From positions 151,355 through 215,354 of the forward strand of contig NZ_JAJEPS010000005.1 of assembly GCF_020686965.1 (NCBI RefSeq): a DNA stretch of 64,000 nt, given 5' to 3'. Below are positions 1 to 8,731 of this stretch, one piece after another; the first letter of the stretch is position 1, and the number at the start of each line of letters is the position of its first letter. The stretch comes from Hominiventricola filiformis (GTDB lineage Bacteria; Bacillota; Clostridia; Lachnospirales; Lachnospiraceae). The notes beneath the pieces were generated by a model, which saw only the letters and a list, made by a program, of their open reading frames with translations, was not told where the DNA came from and did not search any database. Made by a program: the position numbers and the translations under genes.

Positions 1-90
1 GTCAACTATGCCAAGAAGAAAGGACTCCAGATCATTTATATCCATCCAGATACAGCCCAGGTAACAGAGGAAGATATAACTAAAAAATAA
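1..90 (+). CDS. C-terminal end of an unidentified protein (partial)
   Basis: The window opens inside a reading frame that stays open from base 1 to a TAA at 88-90, giving a 29-residue tail. It contains the stretch KKKGLQIIYIHP followed by an acidic end. The tail resembles the last strand and helix of a Rossmann-like (SLOG/DUF1273-type) protein as found in Clostridial mobile elements, but that is only a resemblance. A strong terminator follows directly, which supports this as a real gene end. Confidence 0.5.
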   Translation, partial: VNYAKKKGLQIIYIHPDTAQVTEEDITKK

Positions 91-96
91 AGGAAG

Positions 97-160
97 GGCT
101 CTAAAGCGGGACACTGAGAGAGGTTGAAAAGCAGTGTGTCCGTTTTAGAGCCTGTTTTGT
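97..160 (+). terminator. Rho-independent terminator of the partial gene
   Basis: Arms at 98-115 (GGCTCTAAAGCGGGACAC) and 133-152 pair almost perfectly around a 17-base loop. The T-rich TGTTTTGT follows. It lies 7 bases after the stop of the partial gene. Confidence 0.8.
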
Positions 161-876
161 CATATAATGTCGAATGATTTTCTTTTTACTCGAAAGCGAC
201 TCCAATGCTACTCCAAAAGTTTCCGAAAACTGTCAGTTACACTGTAATTATGGCAGTGATCCCAAAACCAATGAAAACTCGATAAGTGGAGGTGGGGGGA
301 TGAGATCAGTACAGTACCCAATGAAAATCGGAAGAAGAGGGTGGTCTTTATCCTGACAATAAGGATGAAGGCCGCCTTTTGTTTTAATTTCATAGATTCA
401 TAGAATAGTTGGAATAGCATTTGAAAAAAGTATTATTTCACAATTTAACAATTATCAGCAGGGCGGCAGCGTTGCGCTGCCATATCGCGAAAGAAAGGGG
501 ATGATGCAGGCCGCCTGTGTGCCGTCCGCATAACTGCGGACAGGGAGTAACGATGTTATGGAAAAAGGATTCCACAACATCGAGCAGTTCATTGCTTTCA
601 TAACTCCAGGACACACGGCTTTTCATGAACGGCTCTCAATAGGGGTATATCGTCGAGGCAGGACGAGAGAGTTTTCTCCACATAAGGAAAAACCTCCACC
701 TGCTCGGATGGTATCTATTGAACTGCTCGATGCAGCAATTCAGGGAACAGCTGGTTTTGTCCATTGGTACAAAGCTGGCTGTTTTTGTTTATCACAGCCA
801 GGTTTTGTCCGGTGCAGGTCACCGCCAGAAGCTCAGGAAATTCATAGAAATTCTTGAGACTTTTGGAGGTAAAGCC
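161..876. other. Gene-poor stretch before the sigma-like gene
   Basis: I see no convincing gene here. An 18-codon frame at 300-356 has a good GGAGGT site in front but no recognisable product. A 99-codon frame at 558-857 has no recognisable domain and overlaps the leader of the next gene. A GC-rich hairpin (GGCAGC...GCTGCC) sits at about 472-489. In Tn916-like elements this position upstream of orf7 is also intergenic, so a promoter for the sigma-like gene is expected, but I could not place it. Confidence 0.4.
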
Positions 877-1284
877 ATGTGGCAACGGAACAATGGACAG
901 GCAGAAGATGACCTGCAATTCAGGTTTACAGCATATTTAGTTTCGGCGGTCAAGCGCCGCAGAAAAGATTATTTGATCCAGCTTTATAAGCGCAGCAGTA
1001 TAGAGAGTACTGTGGAAGTGGTCTATGAGTCCGAACCAAGCTCAGAGGAAGTGGTTTTAGACAAATTGCCGCTTATGGATGTCATTGAAAATGGAGCGCT
1101 TCTGGAGGCACTTCAGAAACTCAATGAACGGGAGCGCCAGATCTTTCTGGCTCGAACGCTGGAGGAAGAAGATTTTGAAACTCTGGGAGTAAAGTTTGAA
1201 CTGTCCTACAAAGGGGCAGCTGCGCTTTACTATAGGACGATTCAGAAAATCAGAAAGAGCATTGAAGGAGGTGACAAGAGATGA
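877..1284 (+). CDS. Sigma-70-like regulator, Tn916 Orf7 type
   Basis: A 135-residue protein starting at the ATG at 877, chosen because TGGAGGT lies 7 bases upstream; longer in-frame starts lack a site. The C-terminal half (LQKLNERERQIFLAR, then a helix-turn-helix around DFETLGVKFELSYKGAAALYYRTIQKIRK) is sigma region 4. The N-terminal half has a region-2-like FTAYLVSAVKRRR segment. It overlaps the next gene by 4 bases (ATGA), as orf7/orf8 of Tn916 do. In that family the pair controls transcription of the transfer or excision genes. Its targets here are unknown because xis and int are absent. Confidence 0.75.
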   Translation: MWQRNNGQAEDDLQFRFTAYLVSAVKRRRKDYLIQLYKRSSIESTVEVVYESEPSSEEVVLDKLPLMDVIENGALLEALQKLNERERQIFLARTLEEEDFETLGVKFELSYKGAAALYYRTIQKIRKSIEGGDKR

Positions 1285-1463
1285 ATTTTGAATGTCTGCT
1301 TCTCAGCGCCAAGGCGGGAAACGAGGATGCCATTACGACGATTTTGCAGATGTATCGACCATTGCTGCTCAAGTATGCCATTATTGATGGTGTGCTGGAT
1401 GAGGATTTGTACCAGGAATTGAGCATTATTTTGTTGAAGGCGATTAAGTTGTTTAAGATTTAA
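1281..1463 (+). CDS. Small helix-turn-helix protein, Tn916 Orf8 type (HTH_16)
   Basis: A 60-residue protein translationally coupled to the sigma-like gene by ATGA overlap, with GGAGGTGAC upstream. The pattern LLLSAKAGNEDAITTILQMYRPLL followed by DEDLYQELSIILLKAIKLFKI is the HTH_16 family. It is slightly shorter than many relatives but ends with the usual FKI. Family members act with the Orf7 sigma-like protein. A strong hairpin follows, so this is the end of the operon. Confidence 0.75.
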   Translation: MNFECLLLSAKAGNEDAITTILQMYRPLLLKYAIIDGVLDEDLYQELSIILLKAIKLFKI

Positions 1464-1465
1464 GT

Positions 1466-1514
1466 CAATGAGAAAGGCTCCGAGATCATTATGGCCTCGG
1501 AGCCTTTCTTGCTG
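1466..1514. terminator. Bidirectional terminator between convergent genes
   Basis: AGAAAGGCTCCGAG (1471-1484) pairs with CTCGGAGCCTTTCT (1496-1509), and outer bases AAGTCA/TGACTT extend the stem. The stem separates the plus-strand Orf8-like gene from the minus-strand winged-helix gene and should end both transcripts. Confidence 0.8.
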
Positions 1515-1516
1515 AC

Positions 1517-1942
1517 TTAAAATGGAGAACTGTTAAATTTATATCCGCTGCCCAGTACAGTCCGGATATAACCGCCCTTCGGCGTATCCGGTGTCAACTT
1601 GCGACGGATCTGACCGATTACACTGGCAACAGCGGTACCGCAGTGTTCACCGTCCGCAGCCCACACAGCCTCATAGATTTGGCTGGCAGAAAAGACCCAG
1701 CCAGGATGGCGAGCCAGATAAGCAAGGACAGCAAACTCATGATGAGTTAGTGTAACAAGTTGACCTCTGCAGAATACTGCCTGCTCCTTCAGGCGAATCT
1801 CAAGCTCCGGAAAGGGGAGAGTGTCATCCGAGAGTGGGAGAGCAATATGGTCAAGCTCTGGTTCGTCTGCAAGGGCTTCCATAATTTTATTGAGTATGTG
1901 TTCTTCATGGTCTGCAACGGATAATATTAAAAATTTGCCCAT
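1517..1942 (-). CDS. Stand-alone OmpR/PhoB-type winged-helix protein, copy 1
   Basis: Start ATG at 1942, with AAGGATG 8 bases upstream (an in-frame GTG at 1951 is less well placed). The 141-residue product has a short N-terminal MGKFLILSV segment that is not a full receiver domain. A Trans_reg_C winged helix follows (LVTLTHHEFAVLAYL, QIYEAVW, VIGQIRRKL, YIRTVLGSGYKF). It is a close paralogue of the gene at 4958-5380, and the riboflavin genes lie between the two copies. With no phosphoacceptor, its activity is probably set by abundance or an unknown ligand. Target unknown. Confidence 0.75.
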   Translation of the reverse strand: MGKFLILSVADHEEHILNKIMEALADEPELDHIALPLSDDTLPFPELEIRLKEQAVFCRGQLVTLTHHEFAVLAYLARHPGWVFSASQIYEAVWAADGEHCGTAVASVIGQIRRKLTPDTPKGGYIRTVLGSGYKFNSSPF

Positions 1943-2112
1943 ATTGTTCACATCCTTTCTTCTCTCTATATGAATAAGCAGTGGTCTTGTTTTTGGTGAA
2001 ACCTAAATGAACTGGGGGATAGTATCAGAGCCGTTTCTGTTTATAAAAGGTTGCTGAACACGAAGACTTCAAAATTTTGAGAATGGCGCTATTTGCTCTT
2101 GTGTTTACCACC

Positions 2113-2805
2113 TTACTCGGAATTGAATTTATAACCATAGCCAATTACTGTTTTTATATACTCGTGTCCCATGCAATATGGCTTTAGCCTTTTTCGTATT
2201 TGAAAAATCGTGTTTTCTACTGCATGCAAATGGTTATTTGTGGGTTCATGCCAAATCTGTTCATAAATCTGTTCTTTTGTGAATGCAGTTTGAGGAGATT
2301 GCAGTAACAGATAAAGGACTTCAAATTCGTTTGTTGATAAATAAACTTCCTGCTGTTCTAATATTACACAATGCCGGTTAACATCAATGTGTAAGGTGTG
2401 ATTTGTTTGCTTTAATCCCCAAAATTCTTGTGCCATTGTCCGGTCATTCGCAATTTGTTCAAGCAGCAAGGATAATTCATTGAATTTTCTGACTTCCCTC
2501 AATTTCTTATATAGGTTGACAGTTATCGTACACCCATATATATCCTTATCAAAATCAAAAATATATGTTTCGATTGAAACAAAGCTATCATTATCAAGTG
2601 TAGGGCGCGTCCCAATGTGGGTAACACCGTAATATCTCTTATCGCCTAAAAGAATATCTGCCACATATACTCCTGTCTTTGGCAAAAAATCTTTTTTTTC
2701 GATTGCTATGTTCGCGGTAGGTGTCCCCACATGCTTTCCAATACCTCGGCCATGTATAACGGTTCCTGTTAGTGTGTAAATAGGCTCATTTAGTTTTTCT
2801 TTCAT
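2113..2805 (-). CDS. Flavokinase fused to an OmpR-type DNA-binding domain
   Basis: 230 residues from the ATG at 2805, which has GAGG 6 bases upstream (an alternative ATG at 2817 overlaps the RibU stop). Residues about 8-130 are a riboflavin kinase domain: the GTPTANI motif, GVYVADILLG, IGTRPT, and IETYIFDFDKDIYG with the family's catalytic Glu. No FMN adenylyltransferase domain is present. Residues about 135-230 are a Trans_reg_C winged helix (LSTNEFEVLYLL, QIYEQIW, TIFQIRKRL, YIKTVIGYGYKF). It is co-transcribed behind RibU and the FMN riboswitch. I infer an enzyme that makes FMN from imported riboflavin and also binds DNA, perhaps according to flavin state. The related idea in Bacillus, RibR, pairs a flavokinase with an RNA-binding domain instead. 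Confidence 0.85.
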   Translation of the reverse strand: MKEKLNEPIYTLTGTVIHGRGIGKHVGTPTANIAIEKKDFLPKTGVYVADILLGDKRYYGVTHIGTRPTLDNDSFVSIETYIFDFDKDIYGCTITVNLYKKLREVRKFNELSLLLEQIANDRTMAQEFWGLKQTNHTLHIDVNRHCVILEQQEVYLSTNEFEVLYLLLQSPQTAFTKEQIYEQIWHEPTNNHLHAVENTIFQIRKRLKPYCMGHEYIKTVIGYGYKFNSE

Positions 2806-2813
2806 TTCAATCC

Positions 2814-3458
2814 TCATATAATCCCATTCATTGACAGGATAATCAAAACACAAGTTACAATAATAAAACTTGCCAATATAAGCAGACCAGTATGCTTTTG
2901 TCTTGCTTCATTTTCCGAAGCAGCAACATATCCGCTTTTTCTCAAAGCGGTAACTATGGGCTTATACAGTAAAAAGGTAATGGATGCATTTAACCCACCT
3001 TTCAACAAGTTAAATGGAAGAAAGGCAGGAAGTAACAATTCTACAACTGCTTCTCTTGGATACCCCATGTAAAGCGGTGTTACCAAATAGTTCCACAACA
3101 GCATAACAACAACCGTTATGAGCCATCCCGATGCCAGACCAATCACTGCACCAGATAAAGTGTGCTTTTTTTTGTAAATGACAGATGCCGTACACGCAAA
3201 AGATAGTGTTTGTACGATATTCATGATACAACCTAATATTCCAGTATCGCTTACTGTAATCATTTCAAGGATTGCCACAATGACAGATACGATACAAGAA
3301 GTCATCGGTCCCCAAATAAAGCCGCCCAAAGTTACAATAACATCGGATGGGTCGTACTTTAAGAATAGAATAATCGGAATCCTGCCGACAACCATGGTGG
3401 CATAAGTGATCGCACATAGCATCCCAATAGTGGTGACTCTTTTTGTTTTACTGTTCAT
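2814..3458 (-). CDS. ribU: RibU-type riboflavin ECF transporter substrate-binding subunit
   Basis: 214 residues from the ATG at 3458, with GGAGG 8 bases upstream. About six hydrophobic helices are visible. The N-terminal VTTIGMLCAITYATMVVGRIP and the FLKYDPSDVIVTLGGFIWGP segment are typical of RibU. The family forms the membrane S component of an energy-coupling-factor transporter; the shared ATPases and T component are not in this window. It lies directly downstream of an FMN riboswitch and overlaps or abuts the flavokinase-fusion gene, so the two form a riboflavin uptake and conversion operon. Confidence 0.85.
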   Translation of the reverse strand: MNSKTKRVTTIGMLCAITYATMVVGRIPIILFLKYDPSDVIVTLGGFIWGPMTSCIVSVIVAILEMITVSDTGILGCIMNIVQTLSFACTASVIYKKKHTLSGAVIGLASGWLITVVVMLLWNYLVTPLYMGYPREAVVELLLPAFLPFNLLKGGLNASITFLLYKPIVTALRKSGYVAASENEARQKHTGLLILASFIIVTCVLIILSMNGII

Positions 3459-3474
3459 AATTGCTTTCCTCCGT

Positions 3475-3520
3475 GGCAAAAAATTAACACCCAAAAGAAA
3501 AGGTCTTTCGGGTGTTAACA
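3475..3520 (-). terminator. Riboswitch expression-platform terminator
   Basis: On the minus strand TTAACACCC...GGGTGTTAA forms a stem followed by TTTTTT, just before the ribU ribosome-binding site. This is the expected position for the terminator that FMN binding would favour. Confidence 0.8.
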
Positions 3521-3578
3521 TTATAATTAGGCCACAGAAAAGAAAGTAAGCCCCTTAAAATCTGCGGAAATCTAACCA

Positions 3579-3690
3579 TATCTTCTTTCATCCAGACTAT
3601 ACTGTTGGTTTTGGAATTACACCAAATCGTGCGTTTTACGCTCGCGGACTTTACCGCCAATCGGGAATTTCACCCTGCCCCGAAGACACT
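3579..3690 (-). promoter_or_regulatory. FMN riboswitch (RFN element)
   Basis: Read on the minus strand the segment shows the conserved RFN blocks in order: CTTCGGGGCAGGGTGAAATT, CCCGATTGGCGGTAAAGTCC, GATTTGGTGTAATTCC and AGTCTGGATGAAAGAAGA. It lies about 120 bases upstream of ribU with a terminator between them, so high FMN should switch the riboflavin uptake operon off. The nitroreductase gene upstream is on the same strand and ends at 3790, so its transcript could also read into the riboswitch. Confidence 0.95.
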
Positions 3691-3789
3691 TTTATTCAGT
3701 TGTTTCCCCGCAATTATAACATCAACTATTTTTGGAAGCAATGAGTTGAAGATAGTTCGGAAGTATTTCGGAAATCGAGTCATACTCGG

Positions 3790-4311
3790 TTACAGTTTTT
3801 CATACGAAACTAAGTCAGTGAGTGGAATCCTCATGTGTTCATGTCTTTCTGTATCTGATGGCGCTTCATTTCCATAACCGATTACCAAAATATTGATTGG
3901 CTCTAAATTATCGGGTAAATCAAATTCTTTCCGGATAACATCAGGCTGAAAGTAACATACCCATACGGTACCTAAACCTAATTCTGTTGCCTCCAACATC
4001 ATATGGTCTGTTAGGATAGCTGCGTCAATGTCTCCGGTTTGCTTTTGGTCAAAGGGGCGAACCCATGCTTTGTTATGATCTGCACATACAATAATTGCAA
4101 GAGGAGCATTATAAATATTTGCCCCTTTGCTGATTTTTTCCAGTCCCTCTTTGCTTTCTACTGCAATTAAGTGAACCGGCTGTAGGTTTGCTGCTGTTGG
4201 TGCAACATGAGCAGCCTGCAAAATTTTATCAAGCTTCTCTTTCTCCACTTTTTTGCCACTGTAATTGCGTACAGAATACCGTTTTTTTGCAATCTCAATA
4301 AAATTCATCAT
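3790..4311 (-). CDS. Nitroreductase-family flavoprotein
   Basis: 173 residues from the ATG at 4311, with AAAGGA just upstream. The N-terminal KKRYSVRNYSGKKVEKEKLD, the APTAANLQP motif and the C-terminal GYGNEAP stretch identify a small FMN-binding NAD(P)H-dependent nitroreductase. It is divergent from an HxlR-family regulator, a common pairing for these oxidoreductases. Its neighbours handle riboflavin and FMN, its cofactor. Substrate unknown. Confidence 0.85.
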   Translation of the reverse strand: MMNFIEIAKKRYSVRNYSGKKVEKEKLDKILQAAHVAPTAANLQPVHLIAVESKEGLEKISKGANIYNAPLAIIVCADHNKAWVRPFDQKQTGDIDAAILTDHMMLEATELGLGTVWVCYFQPDVIRKEFDLPDNLEPINILVIGYGNEAPSDTERHEHMRIPLTDLVSYEKL

Positions 4312-4460
4312 GGTCAATCCTTTCTTGGTGCTGTATAATTTAGTTGACATGTTCAATCGTCGTACTAATTTTAACATGGTGCAGTAGAATAACAAGATTG
4401 CACTTTTCAGGTAGATACTTCCCTCAAAGAAAGTACCCAAAAAGGAGTGAATATATAAAA

Positions 4461-4814
4461 ATGAATTATCAAAAAGATCAATTTAGTTGTCCAGTGGAAG
4501 CCACACTTTTTCTGATTGGAGGAAAATATAAACCTCTCATTCTTTGGCATTTGATAGAAAAACCTTTGCACTACATGGAATTACAACGCTTAATTCCAAA
4601 AGCCACACCTAAAATGCTTTCACAACAACTTCGCGATTTGGAAGAATGTGGCATGATTCACAGAGAAGTAATTCCAGAAAAACCACCTAAAACCTTGTAT
4701 TCACTTACCGCCTTTGGAAAAAGTATCATTCCGGTATTAGATTCTATGTGTAACTGGGGAATACACTTTCTTGAAGGATTGGATATTACACCGCCTTGTG
4801 GTTCAAAACTGTAA
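4461..4814 (+). CDS. HxlR-family transcriptional regulator
   Basis: 117 residues from the ATG at 4461, with AAAGGAG at 4440-4446 (slightly long spacing). The protein has the family pattern: a near N-terminal Cys in FSCPVEATLFLIGGKYKPLILWHL, then the winged helix PKATPKMLSQQLRDLEECGMI and YSLTAFGKSIIPVL. Members respond to electrophiles or redox state through the conserved Cys. It is divergent from the nitroreductase gene and probably controls it and itself from the intergenic region 4312-4460. Confidence 0.85.
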   Translation: MNYQKDQFSCPVEATLFLIGGKYKPLILWHLIEKPLHYMELQRLIPKATPKMLSQQLRDLEECGMIHREVIPEKPPKTLYSLTAFGKSIIPVLDSMCNWGIHFLEGLDITPPCGSKL

Positions 4815-4907
4815 ATAGTCTATTTGGGGAAGAGTAGACTGCCGTTTGTCGAATTTATATATGTTTTTTTCAAGTAATACAGGAAGCAATACTTGCAGCC
4901 TTATTTT

Positions 4908-4955
4908 ATATAAAAAGAAGCGCCGGACAGAGCCAATAAGCCTATGTCCGGCATT
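4908..4955 (-). terminator. Terminator of winged-helix copy 2
   Basis: GCCGGACA (4922-4929) pairs with TGTCCGGC (4945-4952). Read on the minus strand the stem is followed by a T-rich tract, directly after the stop of the gene at 4958-5380. Confidence 0.75.
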
Positions 4956-4957
4956 TC

Positions 4958-5380
4958 CTATATCACGGATTCAAATTTATATCCACTACCCAGTACAGTG
5001 CGAATATAGCCACTCTTTGGTGTATCCGGCGTCAACTTGCGCCGGATCTGACCGATGACACTGGCAACGGCGGTGCCGCAGTGTTCACCGTCTCTATCCC
5101 ATACGGCCTCATAAATCTGGCTGGCTGAGAATACCCAGCTGGGATGACGAGCCAGATATGTAAGGACAGCAAACTCATGGTGAGTCAGAGTAACAAGTTG
5201 ACCTCTGCAGGATACTGTCTGCTCCTTTAGCCGAATTTCCAGATTTTTAAAAGAAAGAATGTTGCAAGGGAGAGGAGGCGCAATATGGTTAAGCTTCGGC
5301 TCGTTTGCGATAGTTTCCATAATTTTATTGAGTATATGTTCTTCGTGGTCAGTGACGGATAATATTAAAATTTTGCCCAT
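4958..5380 (-). CDS. Stand-alone OmpR/PhoB-type winged-helix protein, copy 2
   Basis: 140 residues from the ATG at 5380, preceded by AAAGGAGG. Most residues match copy 1 (1517-1942), including MGK(F/I)LILSV at the N-terminus and the whole winged helix. Differences cluster in the middle segment (residues 35-50). The receiver domain is missing here too. The two copies bracket the riboflavin island, which suggests duplication or insertion of the island next to an existing copy. Confidence 0.75.
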   Translation of the reverse strand: MGKILILSVTDHEEHILNKIMETIANEPKLNHIAPPLPCNILSFKNLEIRLKEQTVSCRGQLVTLTHHEFAVLTYLARHPSWVFSASQIYEAVWDRDGEHCGTAVASVIGQIRRKLTPDTPKSGYIRTVLGSGYKFESVI

Positions 5381-5567
5381 ATTGTTCGCCTCCTTTGCTT
5401 GGGGTAAATGCGGAAAACTGTTGTGCCAGTGGCCGCCAACTGTACCAGAATCAGCACAGCAAATAGACAAAAGCTTCTTTATCCACCTGCTTTCACTGAT
5501 AAGGTCATTCTAAAACCTAAATGTCCACAAAATATTAGAAAGTTCGGACAGTTCAAAAAATAGTGTT

Positions 5568-8060
5568 CTACTCAACCGTTTCAATCGAATCCACAATATT
5601 CATTTTTGAAATTTTCCGTAGCGGAATTGCTGTTGCCAGCAAGCAAGCTCCTACTGCCAAGAGGGTTGCTTCAAGAATGGGCATGACAGGGATTGCAACA
5701 AGCTGGATGGTGTCGCTCGTGGCCGCCTCAATGAAGATCGTACAAACATATCCCAGCACGCTTCCAATCACAGAGGCAATGATTCCGTAATATGCACCTT
5801 CCCAAAGGAAAGTTTTATAAAGGCTATCGGCACTCATTCCAATGGCCCGCTGCATACCGATTTCTGTTACTCTGGTGTGAATATTTGTGTAAACGGTATT
5901 GATGATATTAAGAATACCAATCAGGCCAACGAAAAGAATCAGCCCCCATGCCAGCATTTGAATTTGTGCAAAGCTCTCTTTTAGTTGCTGGTCGGTTTCT
6001 TCATATGACAAGAATGTTGTCCCCGGTATTCTGTTACAAAACGCCTCGATAAATGTATCAAAGTTTTCCCTGTCAGCACCCTCGTTCAGTGTAGGCAAAA
6101 ACTCTGAATAGGTATCTTTTCCCGTCAGGCGTTCATAGATAGCATCATCAACGATCACTTGAACACCATTTGTGAAACCGCCATTTCCAATACCAAGATA
6201 ACCGTCATAGCCATCCAAGGTTTTCAAAACATTCAGCTCCATTCCCGCAACACAGATGCTTTCTCCGGCCTCTATATTTGTAAATTCAAGAACATCTTCG
6301 CCGTAGCTCATGGGAATAGGATTCCTTACTATACAGGCGTTCCCTGATTTCAGTTGTCCAAGCTGTTCTTCTGGTAATTGATCCCCCATAAAATAATCCC
6401 AATATTCATTGTTCAATCCGACAACCTGAAAAGTTTCGCCGGGTTTCAGTTGAAATTCAAGACTGATTTCATCGAGCAGCCCATTTTCATTTTGTTCGTA
6501 AAGCGAAAATTGTATGGCGGCTACACTTTGCACAGCTTCATTTTTCCGCAAAGTGTTCAGATCATCTGTGGTAAATCCAATACTTTCATTTGTGATCTGA
6601 TAATCTCCTACATGATTATCTTGCAGGGCGCTTGCAGCGTTCAGGAGAGAGGAAAACCCTTGCAGGGCAATAAAAACCGTGATACTCATAACAAGGGACA
6701 AAATTGTAATTGCAGTACGGCCTTTATTTCTCTTTAAGTTCAGGCGGGCATAATATGCTTCAAAATGATGGATTTTCTTTGTTTTACGCTTTCTGCGCCG
6801 AATTTTTAGATTTGTTCCAGACATCGCCATAATGGGAGATACCCTTGCGGCTGATCTGGCTGCTGGTAATGCTGCAAACAACGCAAACGCCAAAGTGATT
6901 GCTCCGCTTAAAACCAGTAAGGTTCCATTCAAAGAACTGTTCTCTGCTATTAGAGTTTTCAATTCAGAAGCATCCTGAACCAAGAACAATTCAGGGGAAA
7001 CCAGGCCGGTAGCTGCCTCTAAAATTCCTCTGGCACTCAGGAAACCAAGAAGCATACCAATAGGAATCCCCATCAGGCACAATAGGATTACTTCAATTAC
7101 AATGATCTGATAAAGCTGTCCTTTTTCGCCTCCAATAGCCCGAAGTGTTCCATATCCCTTTATCCGTTTTGATACAGATATTTTCAGAATGTTGTAAATC
7201 ACAAGACCAGCAGCCAGCAAAATCAAAGTACCCACTAATATCCCTGCGACTGTCATAAAAGAGAATCCCTTATCATTAGCACCCTCGGAATTTGCAGTAT
7301 AGGAAATTCCCAAGGCGTTCAAATATACAATATTATAGCTGGTATCAAGCTCATGGATATTAAATTCCTTATTGATGTCATCGACAACTGCTTGAAAATT
7401 CTTTTTATCGGCAGTCCGAATATCCACATTGTAATAAATATAAGATTCCGTTAAAAGTTGTTCAGCAGTTCCTTCCCCTACAACTCCCGTAACAGTGCCG
7501 CTTGTATATCCCAAGTAGTTATTTTTCAATATCCCTGTAAGAACAAATTCTGCTGTATAGGAATAGCTGTCCGCAATGTTGTGGCGAAGATTTTTTTGCA
7601 GTGAAAGTGTAATCTTATCTCCAATACCGCCCTCAAAGCCAAGATATTTCAGAATATCTTCAGAAAGCGCTATTTCCATCGGGGCTTCCGGCAGACGACC
7701 TTCTTCTACACTGGTACTGGATGGATAGATAGCGGCAGTATCATCCCAATATTCCATCAAACCAAGAGTAAGAGATGGGGAGAGTTCTAAACTTCCCATA
7801 TAAATAGATTTGCCTACATAGGAAAGACGCTCATCCTGTTCCAGTGCATGAAGCTGCTCTGCATTCATCTGCAAAAAAGTGGCATATCGGTTTCCTCCGA
7901 TAGCGATGGCCTGCTGTTCCCGCATTGCACTAAGTACGCCAATGGATTGTCCTACAATGGTTGTCATCATAGTAGACAGCACAACGGCAATCAAAATAAG
8001 AATAGAAGTGACTTTTTGGGACAGTAGTTCTTTCAATGCTAATGTACGATAAGATTTCAT
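5568..8060 (-). CDS. FtsX/MacB-type ABC transporter permease
   Basis: 830 residues. The N-terminal TM helix follows LALKELLSQKVTSILILIA. A large extracytoplasmic domain is followed by a TM cluster near residues 270-410, a second extracytoplasmic domain (about 470-680) and a final TM cluster ending at MNIVDSIETVE. That is two FtsX core repeats. The start overlaps the ATPase stop by 4 bases (ATGA). With the ATPase and the upstream two-component genes it forms a Bce/Vex-type module, which in Firmicutes senses or removes peptide antibiotics or exports peptides. The actual substrate cannot be read from sequence. Confidence 0.9.
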   Translation of the reverse strand: MKSYRTLALKELLSQKVTSILILIAVVLSTMMTTIVGQSIGVLSAMREQQAIAIGGNRYATFLQMNAEQLHALEQDERLSYVGKSIYMGSLELSPSLTLGLMEYWDDTAAIYPSSTSVEEGRLPEAPMEIALSEDILKYLGFEGGIGDKITLSLQKNLRHNIADSYSYTAEFVLTGILKNNYLGYTSGTVTGVVGEGTAEQLLTESYIYYNVDIRTADKKNFQAVVDDINKEFNIHELDTSYNIVYLNALGISYTANSEGANDKGFSFMTVAGILVGTLILLAAGLVIYNILKISVSKRIKGYGTLRAIGGEKGQLYQIIVIEVILLCLMGIPIGMLLGFLSARGILEAATGLVSPELFLVQDASELKTLIAENSSLNGTLLVLSGAITLAFALFAALPAARSAARVSPIMAMSGTNLKIRRRKRKTKKIHHFEAYYARLNLKRNKGRTAITILSLVMSITVFIALQGFSSLLNAASALQDNHVGDYQITNESIGFTTDDLNTLRKNEAVQSVAAIQFSLYEQNENGLLDEISLEFQLKPGETFQVVGLNNEYWDYFMGDQLPEEQLGQLKSGNACIVRNPIPMSYGEDVLEFTNIEAGESICVAGMELNVLKTLDGYDGYLGIGNGGFTNGVQVIVDDAIYERLTGKDTYSEFLPTLNEGADRENFDTFIEAFCNRIPGTTFLSYEETDQQLKESFAQIQMLAWGLILFVGLIGILNIINTVYTNIHTRVTEIGMQRAIGMSADSLYKTFLWEGAYYGIIASVIGSVLGYVCTIFIEAATSDTIQLVAIPVMPILEATLLAVGACLLATAIPLRKISKMNIVDSIETVE

Positions 8061-8731
8061 TTCGCTGTCACCTCCGCAAGCACACCATCTACGATCTGAA
8101 ACTGGCGGTCTGCCATTCGCGCAATACGGCTGTCATGGGTAATGACAACGAGAGCTTTACCCATCTTTTTCCATACATTTTGAAGCAGTTCCATGACTTC
8201 GCCGCCGCTTTTGCTGTCCAGATTTCCCGTAGGCTCATCAGCAAAAATTACATCCGGCTTTGCAATCAAAGCGCGGGCGATGGCTACACGCTGCTGCTGG
8301 CCGCCGGATAACTCATGGGGCAGATGTTCCAAGCGGCCCTGAATGCCAAGCAGTTCTGTAAGCTGTTTCAGGTATGCTTCATCCGGTTTTTGTTTATCCA
8401 GCAAAAGAGGCATGATAATATTTTCTTTCGCCGTCAGAACCGGAAGCAGATTAAATTGCTGAAAAATAAATCCAATCCGCTTCCGGCGGAATGCCGACAA
8501 CTCCTTATCGCTGTAACTGTAAATATCTTTACCATCATAGGTCAGCGAGCCGGAAGATGGCTTATCCAAGCCGGAAAGCAAATGAAGCAGGGTACTTTTT
8601 CCGCTTCCAGATGGTCCCATAATAGAAATAAAATCACTGGATACAATTTCGAGATTCGCATGATCCAAAGCCACCACTCGGTTTTCACCGTCACCATAAA
8701 TCTTTGATAAATTCTTTGCCTCAATATTCAT
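8057..8731 (-). CDS. ABC transporter ATP-binding protein (MacB/Bce type)
   Basis: 224 residues from the ATG at 8731. Walker A GPSGSGKST, signature LSGGQQQR, Walker B VIFADEPTGNLD and the switch His in VITHDSR are intact. The ATG directly follows a perfect terminator-like hairpin whose 3' arm contains the AAGGAG ribosome-binding site, so translation and transcription may both be controlled there. It powers the permease encoded next. Confidence 0.92.
   Translation of the reverse strand: MNIEAKNLSKIYGDGENRVVALDHANLEIVSSDFISIMGPSGSGKSTLLHLLSGLDKPSSGSLTYDGKDIYSYSDKELSAFRRKRIGFIFQQFNLLPVLTAKENIIMPLLLDKQKPDEAYLKQLTELLGIQGRLEHLPHELSGGQQQRVAIARALIAKPDVIFADEPTGNLDSKSGGEVMELLQNVWKKMGKALVVITHDSRIARMADRQFQIVDGVLAEVTAK

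Noticed and set aside
558..857. 99-residue plus-strand ORF before the sigma-like gene
   Set aside because: No recognisable domain, mixed composition, and it runs into the leader of the gene at 877.
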